Shown here piece by piece: positions 20,936-30,931 of a stretch of DNA of 64,000 bases. Source of the DNA: Arsenophonus sp052171895 (lineage in GTDB: Bacteria > Pseudomonadota > Gammaproteobacteria > Enterobacterales > Enterobacteriaceae); contig JBQMRN010000005.1 in the NCBI GenBank assembly GCA_052171895.1, forward strand, positions 1 through 64,000. Reading direction: 5' to 3'. Made by a program: the position numbers and the translations under genes. Positions within the stretch are counted from its first letter, which is position 1; each line of letters begins with the position of its first letter. The notes under the pieces were generated by a model. The model worked only from the letters and a program-made list of their open reading frames with translations, ran no database searches and was not told the origin of the DNA.

Positions 20936-22153
20936 ATGAAACTACCGATTTATTTAGACTACTCGGCGACCACACCGGTTGATCCTCGTGTTGCTGAAAA
21001 AATGATGAAGTGTATGACGATTGATGGCAATTTTGGTAATCCATCATCGCGCTCTCATGGTTTTGGCTGGCGGGCTGAAGAGGCTGTTGATATTGCAAGA
21101 AATCAGATTGCTGAGTTAGTGAATGCGGATCCTCGCGAGATTATTTTTACTTCAGGAGCGACTGAATCAGATAACTTAGCTGTAAAAGGTGTTGCTAATT
21201 TCTATCAGAAAAAAGGTAAGCATATCATTACCTGTAAAACCGAGCATAAAGCAGTTTTGGATACTTGTCATCATCTTGAGCATGAAGGTTTTAAAGTCAC
21301 TTATCTGTCACCAAAAAATACTGGTCTTATTGATTTACATGAACTTGAAGCAGCTATGCGTGATGATACAATTTTAGTTTCTATCATGCATGTTAATAAC
21401 GAGATTGGTATCATTCAAGATATTGCCTCTATTGGTGAACTTTGCCACAATCGAGGAATTTTTTTTCATGTTGATGCAACCCAAGCTGTCGGTAAATTAC
21501 CAATTGATTTGAGTGAACTCAAAGTTGATTTAATGTCTTTCTCAGCACATAAACTGTATGGACCAATGGGAATAGGTGCACTATATGTGTCTCATAAATC
21601 TCGTATTCGAGTTAAAGCCCAACAACATGGTGGTGGTCATGAACGAGGGATTAGGTCAGGGACATTACCTGTCCACCAAATTGTAGGAATGGGCGAAGCT
21701 TATCAGATTGCTAAAACAGAAATGGCGGTAGAAACTGATAGACTATACAATTTTCGCCAACGTTTATGGGACGGTATTAAGAATATTGAAGAAATTTATC
21801 TTAATGGTGATCTGATAAATGGCGCCCCTCATATTCTGAATGTCAGTTTTAACTATCTAGAAAGTGAATCTTTGATGGTCACACTCAAAGATTTGGCTGT
21901 TTCATCAGGTTCCGCGTGTACATCGGCAAACTTTGAACCTTCATATGTACTAAGAGCATTGGGAATGAATGATGAGTTAGCACATAGTTCAATTCGTTTT
22001 TCCTTTGGTCGCTTTACGACAGAAGCAGAAATCAATTATGCCATCCAACTAATCCCTAATGCAATAGGTCAGTTGCGTGATCTTTCTCCTCTATGGAAAA
22101 TCTATAAGCAGGGTGTCAATCTTAATAGAATTGAATGGGCTCATCATTTATAG
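20936..22153 (+). CDS. iscS: Cysteine desulfurase IscS
   Basis: PLP enzyme that takes sulphur from cysteine as a persulphide and hands it to IscU for Fe-S clusters, or to TusA/MnmA and ThiI for tRNA thiolation. The protein is 405 residues (E. coli 404) and collinear. The PLP lysine lies in MSFSAHKLYGP near 205, and the catalytic loop cysteine in SSGSACTSANFEPSYV near 328. The start MKLPIYLDYSATTP is identical to E. coli, with GGAG 11 bp upstream. It is flanked by the broken iscR and the broken iscU and iscA: its Fe-S partners here are lost but it is fully intact. Because intact mnmA also lies in this window, I infer that tRNA 2-thiouridine synthesis is the constraint keeping iscS. A SUF system elsewhere could supply clusters. 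Confidence 0.96.
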   Translation: MKLPIYLDYSATTPVDPRVAEKMMKCMTIDGNFGNPSSRSHGFGWRAEEAVDIARNQIAELVNADPREIIFTSGATESDNLAVKGVANFYQKKGKHIITCKTEHKAVLDTCHHLEHEGFKVTYLSPKNTGLIDLHELEAAMRDDTILVSIMHVNNEIGIIQDIASIGELCHNRGIFFHVDATQAVGKLPIDLSELKVDLMSFSAHKLYGPMGIGALYVSHKSRIRVKAQQHGGGHERGIRSGTLPVHQIVGMGEAYQIAKTEMAVETDRLYNFRQRLWDGIKNIEEIYLNGDLINGAPHILNVSFNYLESESLMVTLKDLAVSSGSACTSANFEPSYVLRALGMNDELAHSSIRFSFGRFTTEAEINYAIQLIPNAIGQLRDLSPLWKIYKQGVNLNRIEWAHHL

Positions 22154-22550
22154 ATGAATAGACGGTTTCACGAGTTTAATGAAAATCTACGTAACCTATA
22201 TTAGTGATTAGTTTGATATTGATAATCTAATGCTGGTGGGGAGTGAATAATGATCGGGCATCTTCATATGTTGATGTCATAAAGCTTTAGATCAAAGTTA
22301 ATGACGCAGCGCATTTCAAAGAGATGCGCGTTTTAAAACTTATGGCTATAATTCGCTAATTGCCTCTAGTTCATTAGTAACGAAATGGATGAAAGGTAAG
22401 ACACTCGATAAAACGGAGAGTATCAAAAACATCGCTATTGTAGAAGCAATAGAATTGCTCCCGGTTAAAATTCATTGTTTTATTTTGGGAAATGATGCGA
22501 TTAAAGCCACATTGCAGACTATAAAAACAAACGGAAAAGTAAATTATTAA
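22154..22550 (+). pseudogene. iscU: Remnant of IscU, Fe-S cluster scaffold
   Basis: Collinear with IscU across frames. The early piece FHEFNENLRNL corresponds to VIDHYENPRNV. Then SSYVDVIKL-stop-IKVND corresponds to PACGDVMKLQIKVND, and from about 22333 a long readable tail RFKTYGYNSLIASSSLVT through HCFILGNDAIKA runs to the stop. Of the three cluster-ligating cysteines, Cys37 (ACGD) and Cys63 (YGCGSA) are replaced by Tyr; only the third (HCFIL) is kept. Frameshifts and in-frame stops confirm loss. The order after iscS is preserved. Confidence 0.88.
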
Positions 22551-22634
22551 TATAAAATCGTTTTTAATCGTGATATTATTTTAATTTTATCTATAAAGAG
22601 AGTATCTCTGTCGGCCTCTGTGCTACTTTTAATT

Positions 22635-22995
22635 ATGAGATTTTGTATTTAATTTTCTCTAAAAGAAAATGCTGCAGAGATATTCTGAGTTTCTTATATA
22701 ACCGAGAAAAGGTAAAAGGTTACGTTTAGACGTTAGGACTTCTGGGGCTACTCAGCTGTAATTTATATGCTTGAATTTATCGATATCAGTAATGAATACT
22801 GATACAGTATTTAAAAACAAAAGTGTAAAAATTATTGTTGATGGTAAAAGTATTGTTTATCTCAATGGAATAGAATTGTCTTTTCTTAAAGAAGCTCTTA
22901 ATGAAGGTTTTAAGTTTAAAAAACTTAACAGCAAAAATAAATGTGGGTTAAGTGAAACCTCTTTAATGTATGAGAGTTTATTTATTATTTATTAA
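22635..22995 (+). pseudogene. iscA: Remnant of IscA, A-type Fe-S carrier
   Basis: The 74-codon open stretch ending at 22995 contains VKIIVDGKSIVYLNGIELSF and KEALNEGFKF, a clear IscA C-terminal half. Of the paired cysteines CGC only the first remains (NKCGLSE). The N-terminal half is readable in other frames from 22635 (LKENAAEIF, then LDVRTSGA) with frameshifts, and the first ligand cysteine (SGCSG) is gone. The open stretch begins with an internal Met and should not be annotated as a functional protein. Confidence 0.82.
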
Positions 22996-23169
22996 GTCGA
23001 AATCTAAATAGATGACGTGATAAAGTTTTAACCCTCTATTTAATATTTTCAACCTAAAGTATTTAGGAATTATTTTATCCTTTTTAATCTAGTATTTTAT
23101 ATTCTATTGATCTTGAGGAATTAACTTACCATTATCAGGAATTACAAGCCTAAGTATCACTCTAATCGC

Positions 23170-24545
23170 GAGTTATTAGTATCTAGTGTATGACGCGGTC
23201 AAATGGGCTACGCGTTACGTGATAATGCTTTGTGAATATGTTCTCCATCCTTAAATTAGATGTTGTTTATCACCAGGGGTTCAGCAGCTGATAATCCCCT
23301 TTTCTGCTTCCAGCTTTTCTGAGCAAACAGAAGCAGCTTAAATACCATTGAAATAGTTCTTTTTCTCGAACCACAGTTTTTCTTGCGGAGGCGCTTGGTA
23401 GCCTCAATATCACAAAAATTGATTCAATCTGATTTCTCGTTCTTATTGACGCCCAGTGCCATGATAAGTCATAGATTGCCAACAGTTCTTCTCGATCTTT
23501 CTCCAGCTTCTTCATCGCGCTTCAGGATATTCGCTGAAAACCTTCCCAACAAAACATTAAGGGCATTATTAGGAGCATCACTCCTCTCAGTTAGCTAGAA
23601 CCTGCCCCCACCCAAACTCCAAGCCTTAACTTTCATTTGCATGCCTTTTGTGAGAGTAAGGGCAGCACATTAGCTGTTTTGTGTACCCAACAGCATTGGT
23701 GCTGTATATCTAGAAATATCTTTGGTCATTGCATTCCAAAACCACCAAAAGCACTGTTTCCCGTAGCAAGCCTAGAAAATACGATTAAGGCACGTGCTAG
23801 CTAGCCATACCACTAATAAATTGATGCTAAGTTCGCTTCTAACTTTAAATAAGCATCTTCGACCGCAACTAGTAGCTCCTTCGTCCATCCTCGGTGACAC
23901 TGATAATCAGCAGCAGGCAAAAGTGATCATCTTGCCCTAACAGGGCTGTATATGCCATCTGCCAATAAATAAACGTAGCACGTATCCCTTAAATCACGTA
24001 GACCCCATTACCTATGCTCTTCAAGCTATTGCTGTTTTACTCTGCTGAAGGTATTCTTGCATAGAGACCATCTGCTTTTCACCGAGAAGTGCACCCAGAG
24101 CTTCATGAAAATGATCGGTAAAGATACCTACCACAAGGTACAGCCATGATAGCAATTTTCGCCGTTTTTGCACGCTTCAGATAGGTACTAGCAACGAACT
24201 ATTAAAGCATATTCCACTGCCGCTGCGATCCATAATCTTAGGCAGTTTAATTTCAACATTACCAATATTAGTCTGTATGGGTTCGCTGTAGTAAATAAGC
24301 GTTATGAACGACAGATAAATATGCCTTCAAGCTCAACCTCAAGACAGCGGTGGCTATCAATTGCCTGGTAGCATTACGGATGAGTTCATGCAAGAGATCA
24401 GAGGTAATATCTGGTTTCACGGATGTCTATAAAGTAAACTTTTTCATAGGATAACATCAATATATTCTTGAAATGATTAACGAAATAAATCATCAAGATA
24501 CGCCACAATCTCTGAAACCCCATACATCAGAAATGAGCATAACTC
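23170..24545 (-). mobile_element. IS256-family element, full-length but degenerate
   Basis: Left end GAGTTATTAGTATCTAGTG, right end AATGAGCATAACTC, reading leftward. The minus-strand piece at 23270-23515 (MKKLEKDREELLAIYDL, then ASIRTRNQIES) is the best-preserved IS256-family signature in the window and is what identifies the whole repeat family. The rest is frameshifted. It truncates isc synteny: hscB, hscA, fdx and iscX are not seen beyond it. Confidence 0.88.
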
Positions 24546-24905
24546 AAAAATATACGATGGTAATAATTAAAAAGTCGAATTATACTGGGGTACTAGAGCG
24601 AAGATATCTCTTCTCGTATCCAGCAGGATTTAACATGATACAACTTGATATGTTGCCAGAAGGATACGATTCCAATAGGGAATGGGTTTTTGATGATGAG
24701 AAAATTATTAAACGCATTAATATACCCAAGATCAATTGCAGTAGCAAGCAAGTAAGAAATAGCATCTGCTAATTGGTGAAGCAGCAAGAGTTATCCCACC
24801 ATTACCAGATGCTGTAAATCTTAGGATGGCAATGGAAGCTGAAAAATCTTTACTACTGACTTAGAAAAATATCGTCCGCTGATAAACAAGGCTGGCTAGC
24901 ACTGC
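24546..24905 (+). pseudogene. Possible prophage tail-fibre assembly (Tfa-type) protein remnant
   Basis: The frame at 24473-24772 gives PEGYDSNREWVFDDEKIIK after a run of unrelated residues. In a second frame, from about 24775, it continues as GEAARVIPPLPDAVNLRMAM and EAEKSLLLT. A segment of the form PPxxxxEWxxxxW followed by IxPLQDAVDLGMATEEE is typical of phage tail-fibre assembly chaperones. A frameshift and a stop separate the two halves and no start is clear. The identification is from memory of the family and is tentative. No other phage gene is recognisable nearby. Confidence 0.4.
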
Positions 24906-25740
24906 ACCACATATTAATTTGCTAAAAGCCCTATAGAAAGTAGAGTAAAGTTAAAATCAAGCTTCCCTAATAATGGAGTTAAATGCAATGTTTCGCGCTC
25001 TGATTTCTAAAGCGGTTGTCAAATAAGGCTGAAAATTTGCGGAGCTATCTATATTGACACAAATATACCGCTTCTTCCTTGCGAGAGGCCACTTCTTCTA
25101 GATTTTTCTCCATTTTGAATATTCTGCGTTTGCTGTCTCCGTCCGCGTTGCTGGAAAATTGGATACCGCTTACTTGTCCAGTAAAATTTTGAATGATATC
25201 TTCCTCCCTTTGTGTTTAATATCTGCCATCTGTTATTATTTTCGTCTAGCATCCCAGCAGAAGATAAATTCACCACGTAAATCATAGAGTTATTCATGAA
25301 GGATAAACTAACGCTAACAGTGAGTACATATGCTGTTCAAAACTATCAGCGTTGCAAATAAACCAACTTGTGGATGCTGTTTCAGTGAACCCATGCAGAG
25401 GAACAGCAACAGAAACTTTTAAGGTAATATTTGTAGGATATAATCGCATTTATATCTACAGTGCAGCAGTTACCTACACAGCCCCTGATTAAGTTTTTTC
25501 TATTAACTTTACGATGAGTTTTGATGTTACCTTTTTAGCTAGATTTACGATTTCTAACAAACCAAGACTTTATAATAAAAGATTTGCCTATTTTTGCCAA
25601 AATAAGCCTAAATATCATATACTTACAAGGAAAATACATAAAAAACGATATGTTAGTAAAGGTTGTTGATTTTCTCGCAAAGAAATATGTAGAGATACCT
25701 CTGTATTTCAATTGTTGTGATTTAAACAATCCTATCTAGG
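24906..25740. other. Unrecognised decayed DNA between prophage-like remnant and IS1595-like copy C
   Basis: Contains an 82-codon minus-strand frame (25049-25297), rich in Gln, Arg, Ser and Asn toward its end, which I cannot assign. It has no good ribosome-binding site and matches no family I know. Short open stretches near 25535-25729 are AT-driven. Probably further prophage or host-gene debris. Confidence 0.4.
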
Positions 25741-26697
25741 GAGAGATAATTCGGTAAATAAAATAACCCTACATCATGAAATCTACTCAGCCATCCTTTT
25801 AATCGACTGATATAACACTATTTACATTTTGAATGTGGAATTCTTTACCAATAACTCTCTGATTATTTAACCTTATTAAAGGATGCTGACTAATTTCATG
25901 CTAGCTGGCAAAAGTTTCGTACCATTTACTTCCATGCGAGAAAAGGATGGACTCTTTATCGATGATTGATCGGCTCAAAAAAATGGCTAACACACTCTGC
26001 ATTAAACTCTTCAAGAATCTCATCGCTCACATGACACCCTGTTGATCTCAGGCAATTAAGAGCGCAATTTGTTTTTTCCTTTTATTCCTCCTCTCCCGCG
26101 TTTTTTAGCTTTCCTATCTTGGATATAACGCTTCCCTTTAAAAAATTCATAAAAATGCTTTCGTCGACTTCAAGAATAGCACTTAGTGCATTTATGTTTG
26201 TTTTCGCCGATGAAGCAAGGAAGCACACTGACGCCATCTAAACGCTGTTTTCACATCAATGCCTATTTATTTCTCTGACTTCTGTAAAGTTAAGCTATTC
26301 AAAATACATCACAGATAACTAAACCATTATATCCTTATGATATAATTTGACTAGAGGAGAGTTCCAGTAAGATTGTTAAATCTTTTCTTACAATCGAGGA
26401 TTTTGCAACGATATCTCTAGTAACCCCTAATGAATCTCCTCCCCTCACCGGATAACATGTTCACTCTAATAATATGCCAGGATAAAAGTGGAATAAGTTG
26501 CTTAAATGTATGAATCAACATCATCCGATAGATTTTCTCTGAACCAACTAATAAAATGCACCTTTATGTTAGCGTGGGAGTGAGAAAAAATCTCTTTAAT
26601 CTGTATAACTGTTTGCTTTTTCATGGCAATCGCTCTAGCGAAAATTCTTCATACAGTATAAGGGATATCTACCAACAAACCTTTGCCAAGATAGCCA
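25741..26697 (-). mobile_element. IS1595-family-like element, degenerate copy C
   Basis: The most complete of the three copies in extent (about 0.95 kb, uninterrupted), used to set the ends of the others. It has no long reading frame, so the protein is more decayed than in copy A. Its right end is followed within 10 bp by an orphan IS256 end fragment. Confidence 0.62.
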
Positions 26698-26704
26698 GAT
26701 TTTA

Positions 26705-26813
26705 AGGAATATCATCTCTCTGTTATTGAAATCATTGATGAAATCAATTACTAAGATACGTCAGCATCTCTGAAAACCCCATACACAAAAAATTAGTATA
26801 ACTTGATTTGCTC
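26705..26813 (-). mobile_element. IS256 end fragment (start-side ~110 bp only)
   Basis: Matches the start-side end of the IS256 element in reverse: the block ATCATCTCTCTGTTATTGAA and the terminal repeat form AATTAGTATAACTT. The remaining 1.3 kb is missing, evidence of deletion or recombination inside a copy. Confidence 0.7.
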
Positions 26814-26976
26814 TGAATAAGTCTGCTACTTTTAGCTTTATATTTGACAAAAATGTTCGTCGCTTAAATTAATTTCTTCTAAATTTCTAGCAAAGAGATA
26901 GGGTATTTAACAAATAAATCTTTCCTTTCTTTAATGAATATCTTTGGATTAATCCTATTATTTAATAATATTAAAG

Positions 26977-28380
26977 GAGTTATACTCATTAACTAGTGTA
27001 TGGGGTTTCAGAGATACTGACGTATCTTAGTAATTGATTTCATAAATGATTTCAAAAAAATAGAGATAATATGCCATGAAAAGTCTACCATACCAGGTAT
27101 CCAAGAAACCAAATATTATCTGTAGAAGAAATCCTCCTTGCATGAACTCATCCGTAATGCTGCTAGGCAGCTCATAATTAGCGCCGTTGAGGCTGAGCTT
27201 GAAACCATACTGAACTGGGTCGGCTTTGTCAACTGAAAAGCGCTCACCCATGCCGTCGTCCGTAACGGTTATTTTCCACACAACGAACTATACAGACTTG
27301 TATTGGCGATGTTGAAATTAAAATGCCTAATGTCATGGGTCACAGCGGCAAAGGAATAATACTTCAACAGCTTGTTGCTAATGCTTTATCTGAAGCCTGC
27401 AAAAAACATCGAAGAGTTTTCTATCATTGCTTCCCATCTGCGAGGCCATATCCGCCGGTGATTTTCACGAAGCTCTGGTAGGTGATTCTCGGTAAAAAGC
27501 ACATGATCTATCTATCAGTCTACCTATCAGTAGACTAAAACAGCAATGGCTTGAAGAGCATAGGCAATGTGGTACCTACTTAATTTAAGCAATACGAACT
27601 ACATTTATTTTTCTGCAAATGGGATATCTTGCCCTATCAGGCAAGATGATCATCGCCTTTGCCTGCTGTTCATTATTGGCCTCACTGAGGATGGACGGAT
27701 GTAAGGAACAAGTTGCGCTCGAAGATGCTTATCAATAGTCACAAGTGAACTTAGCCGAACTTCTTAATGGTCTTAGCAACATGGCTTAACCATATCTCCC
27801 AAGCTTGTTACGGAAGACACTGGCATTGGTTTTTGGAATGCAATGGCAAAAATATTTCCGAACACGAACCACAAACACTATTGTGTACAAAAAACAGTTA
27901 ATGTGCTAGCTTCAGTTTACAAAGACATGCAACAAAAAATTAAGGCTGATCTACAGAGAGATGTTTTGGTAGCAAAAAGCCCGGGATGCCGCTAATAACT
28001 CTCTTGACATTTTTTGGCAAGGTTTTCATCGGTATCCTGCACGATGAAGACGCTAGAGAAAGTTCTAAAGAACTAGTGCTATTCTACGATTCTCCATCAG
28101 TGCACTGGGCATTAATAAGAATAACGAATCCAATTAAATCAACTTTTGTGATATGAGGCTACCAAGCGCCGCTGCGAGAAAAACTGTGGTTCAAGAAAAA
28201 CAACCCTTTCAATGCTATTTAAGCTGCTACAGTCTGCTCAGAAAAACGGGAACCACACCTAATGGGATTTAACCGTTATTTACGCTAGTAGTAAACAACG
28301 GTAAATTTAAGGATGGAAAATAGATTTACGAAGCATCATAGCAGAACCTGACCAGCATACACCAGATTTGCTAATAACTC
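26977..28380 (+). mobile_element. IS256-family element, full-length but degenerate
   Basis: Starts with a decayed GAGTTATACTCATTAACTAG and ends TTTGCTAATAACTC. It reads rightward. The usual internal blocks (HELIRNAARQ near 27140; a DYGSPISALGINKNNESN-like stretch near 28085-28130 equivalent to the ASIRTTNPIES region) are readable with frameshifts. A 109-bp end fragment of another copy lies 163 bp to its left in opposite orientation. Confidence 0.84.
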
Positions 28381-28556
28381 ATTTTTCTTCTCTAGCAGTT
28401 GGGTTCTTTCCAATTGTTTGCATAAAATTATCATATTTCTTAGATAATTTTCTTTCTACTCCATCTAAGGTAAAAAAATTTATAATATGTTCAAGTAACC
28501 CTTTCAGTGAAATCGCAATTCTTTTCCTTCTATCGAATTGGTATTTATTGCATAAT
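28381..28556 (-). pseudogene. Unidentified gene fragment cut by IS256
   Basis: Reading leftward there is an open stretch of about 57 codons with unusual, protein-like composition for this AT-rich DNA (RRKRIAISLKGLLEHI, then FTLDGVERKLSKKYDNF and TIGKNPTARE). It runs into a stop inside the neighbouring IS256 end, as if the 3' part was removed by the insertion. I do not recognise the family and no start is evident. The plus-strand frame at the same place is its shadow. Confidence 0.3.
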
Positions 28557-29197
28557 TAGCAAAAATTGAAAATGATTGGTATCCTCCATATTTATGATTG
28601 CCATATTTCCTCTTTTCTAATAAAAAATTTCAAATAAATACAACTGCCTTATTTTGATTTCTTATATTACAAGAATAAATATAATAATATTATTGAATAT
28701 ATAATTAGTATTGATATATAATATAACAAATATTATACATCTAATAATATTTAATTATAATATTTTTAAATTTAAAATTATGATGTAACATCATAATTTA
28801 TGTTAATTTAGTTAAATTATTTATTTAATTTATCCAGACTATTATCCATTAACAGATTATGAATATAATTTTCATATTCATATTTATTTTCTTGATGTTG
28901 CTCATCATAAATTATGATAATAACCTATTATCCATAGTTAAATTCTATCAGTAGACTTTTAAAGATTTCTTAATGAGTTAGTATATATTTTACACATAAC
29001 TTAGCTGTTAACTTTTAAATGTAAATTTATTAAGCAATTATTATTGCTCAGTTATTAGCCGAGGATTTAATCTAAAATAGTTAATAGATAAATTGTATAT
29101 AGGAAATAATTAATTTTATTGATCTTTTATAAAAAACATACGATTTATAAAAACTAGACCAACAAAAAACAGCACGTATAATCCATCACCCTTATTA
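28557..29197. other. Very AT-rich spacer upstream of tRNA-Ile2
   Basis: Almost entirely A and T from 28660 to 29150 with long runs of TAAT/ATAT-type sequence. No remnant recognised. The tRNA promoter must lie in the last ~100 bp, but no clear consensus stands out against the AT background. Confidence 0.45.
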
Positions 29198-29273
29198 GGC
29201 CCCTTGGCTCAGTGGTTAGGGCAGGCGACTCATAATCGCTTGGTCGCTGGTTCAAATCCAGCAGGGGCCACCA
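29198..29273 (+). tRNA. ileX: tRNA-Ile2 with CAU anticodon (reads AUA after lysidine modification)
   Basis: 76 nt with an encoded CCA end. The cloverleaf closes: acceptor GGCCCCT/AGGGGCC, anticodon loop CTCATAA, T-arm GCTGG/CCAGC. It is nearly identical to E. coli ileX, the minor isoleucine tRNA whose C34 is converted to lysidine by TilS so that it reads AUA instead of AUG. In E. coli ileX lies just past rpoD, and here too it is on the downstream side of rpoD with an IS256 copy between. Compared with E. coli, A9 and A23 are both G, and A57 replaces G57. Confidence 0.96.
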
Positions 29274-29530
29274 AATTTTATCTGTATAGTAGCTAATTAA
29301 TACCACTAACACTCTAATATGAGTGATTTTTGTTATTATAAAGCCAGAGATTTTAGCTTGTCTTTGCATGGAATGGATTTGTCAATAAAAGGTTAGAAGC
29401 TAGTGGTGAAAACAATTATCGATAACATCAGTGCAATTAAAACAATCATTGCTACCATAAACCTGGTAACGAATTAATATTGATGAATAATTAAATTATC
29501 AGATATCGAAATTTAATCGATAGTGTTTAA

Positions 29531-30764
29531 GAGTTATTAGTAAATTTGGTATATGCCTGTTAGGCTACGAGGTGCCACTCTGATGCTTGTGAATCTGTTC
29601 TCAATCCTTAAATTTAATATTGTTTTTGCCAGGGTCAAAAAACAGGTCAAAATCCTCTTTAGCTGCTTCCAGCATCTTCATCGCTGCAAGATATTTTTCT
29701 GAAAACCTTGCCAATAAAACATTAAAGACTTTATTAGCGGTATCGTGGATCCCTCTGCCCTAGCAGAAAGAGACATTCCCGTAGCTCAACCTTAACTTTC
29801 ATTTGTATGCCTTTTGGTAGTCAATCCAATGGTGCTACGTCTCCGGGAATATCTTTGCCATTGCATTTTCCAAAAGCAATTGGTGCTTCCTCTCGTAGCA
29901 AGCTTGGGAGATTACGGTTAAGCTAACTCACTCGCAGCAGCCCATTAAGAAGTTTAAGCCAGTTCGTATCCATGACTCCTGGTAAGCATCTCTTCGTCGA
30001 CCGCAAGCTAGTTCCTTACATCCATGCTCAGTGACGCTGATAATGACCCCAAGCAGGAAAGGTGATCATTTTACCTGAGAGAAGTCTCTATCCACTCGAC
30101 CAATGAATAAAGATAGCGCGTATAGCTTAAATCACATAGGGATCTCATTGGCTGTGTGATTTAAGCCATTCCTGTTTCAGTCTCATGATGGTACTTAGCA
30201 GAGCGATCCATGTAGTTTTTCACAGAGAAGCGCGCGGGCGCCCCCATAGCTTCGTAAAAATCTCCTGGATGGAGAGATGTGCATCACGAACAGATTATGC
30301 CATAGTAACAAATCTTCTAAGCTTTTTACATGCTTCAAATAGTCGTTACCAACGATCTATTGAAGTATTATTCCTTTGCTACTGCTATCCCCTCCCCATT
30401 CATCTTAGGAATTTTAATCTCAACATCGCCTATATACTCTGTATAGAGTTCCTCTGGCAAATAAGCGTTATGGACGATGGCATGTGTGTTGCCATCAAGT
30501 CGACAAGGTGGTGTTCAGCATGTTATCGCAGCATAGCTCTTCGAGCTTAGCCTCAACACGGCGGTTAGCTATTTAGCTGCCTGGAAGCATTACGGCTGAG
30601 TTCAGGTAAGGGATCACAGGTAATATCTGGTTTCTTGGATACCTCTAGGATAAACTTTTTCATGAAATATCATATCTCTCTATTATTGAAATCATTCACG
30701 AAATTAATTCAGCAGGATACGCCACCATCTCCGAAACCCCATACACAATAAATGAGGATAACTC
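29531..30764 (-). mobile_element. IS256-family element, degenerate, internally shortened
   Basis: Left end GAGTTATTAGTAAATTTGG, right end AATGAGGATAACTC, reading leftward. At about 1.23 kb it is shorter than the ~1.4 kb of other copies, so an internal deletion is likely (the stretch equivalent to the C-terminal IS256 signature near 29650-29680 is missing). It lies between tRNA-Ile2 and the rpoD 3' end. Confidence 0.83.
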
Positions 30765-30803
30765 GTTACCTAAACAACATTTAATTATTAATATTAATAG
30801 AGC

Positions 30804-30839
30804 GTTTTTATCACTTTATGTAATTAAAGTGATAAAAAC
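30804..30839. repeat. Perfect 15-bp inverted repeat downstream of rpoD
   Basis: GTTTTTATCACTTTA, a 6-nt loop TGTAAT, then the exact reverse complement TAAAGTGATAAAAAC. It lies 92 bp past the rpoD stop, beyond the candidate rpoD terminator. The flanking T and A tracts would let it act as a terminator in either direction. It stays perfect in decayed DNA. Confidence 0.6.
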
Positions 30840-30875
30840 TTTTACTAATGATATGTTTAGTTAATGGTAACTATC

Positions 30876-30902
30876 AAAAAAAACACTCATCTAGATGGTA
30901 GG
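30876..30902 (-). terminator. Candidate rho-independent terminator of the rpsU-dnaG-rpoD operon
   Basis: On the minus strand, about 30 nt after the rpoD stop, CATC-TA-GATG forms a stem extended by further pairs with one bulge, followed by an eight-T tract (the A tract at 30876-30883 on the plus strand). The hairpin is short and imperfect, but the U tract is good. Confidence 0.5.
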
Positions 30903-30931
30903 TTTTGCTATGCTAAAGATAAATAAGCGTT

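Noticed and set aside
22771..22995. 74-codon frame that could be annotated as a small Fe-S protein
   Set aside because: It is only the C-terminal half of iscA. The N-terminal half with the first cluster cysteine is in other frames with stops.
29154..29369. 71-codon minus-strand frame containing LLDLNQRPSDYESPALTTEPR
   Set aside because: It is the antisense of tRNA-Ile2. This peptide is a well-known database artefact from tRNA genes, not a protein.
30185..30550. 121-codon plus-strand frame as a hypothetical protein
   Set aside because: It lies within the IS256 copy at 29531-30764 on the opposite strand to its transposase. A shadow frame.
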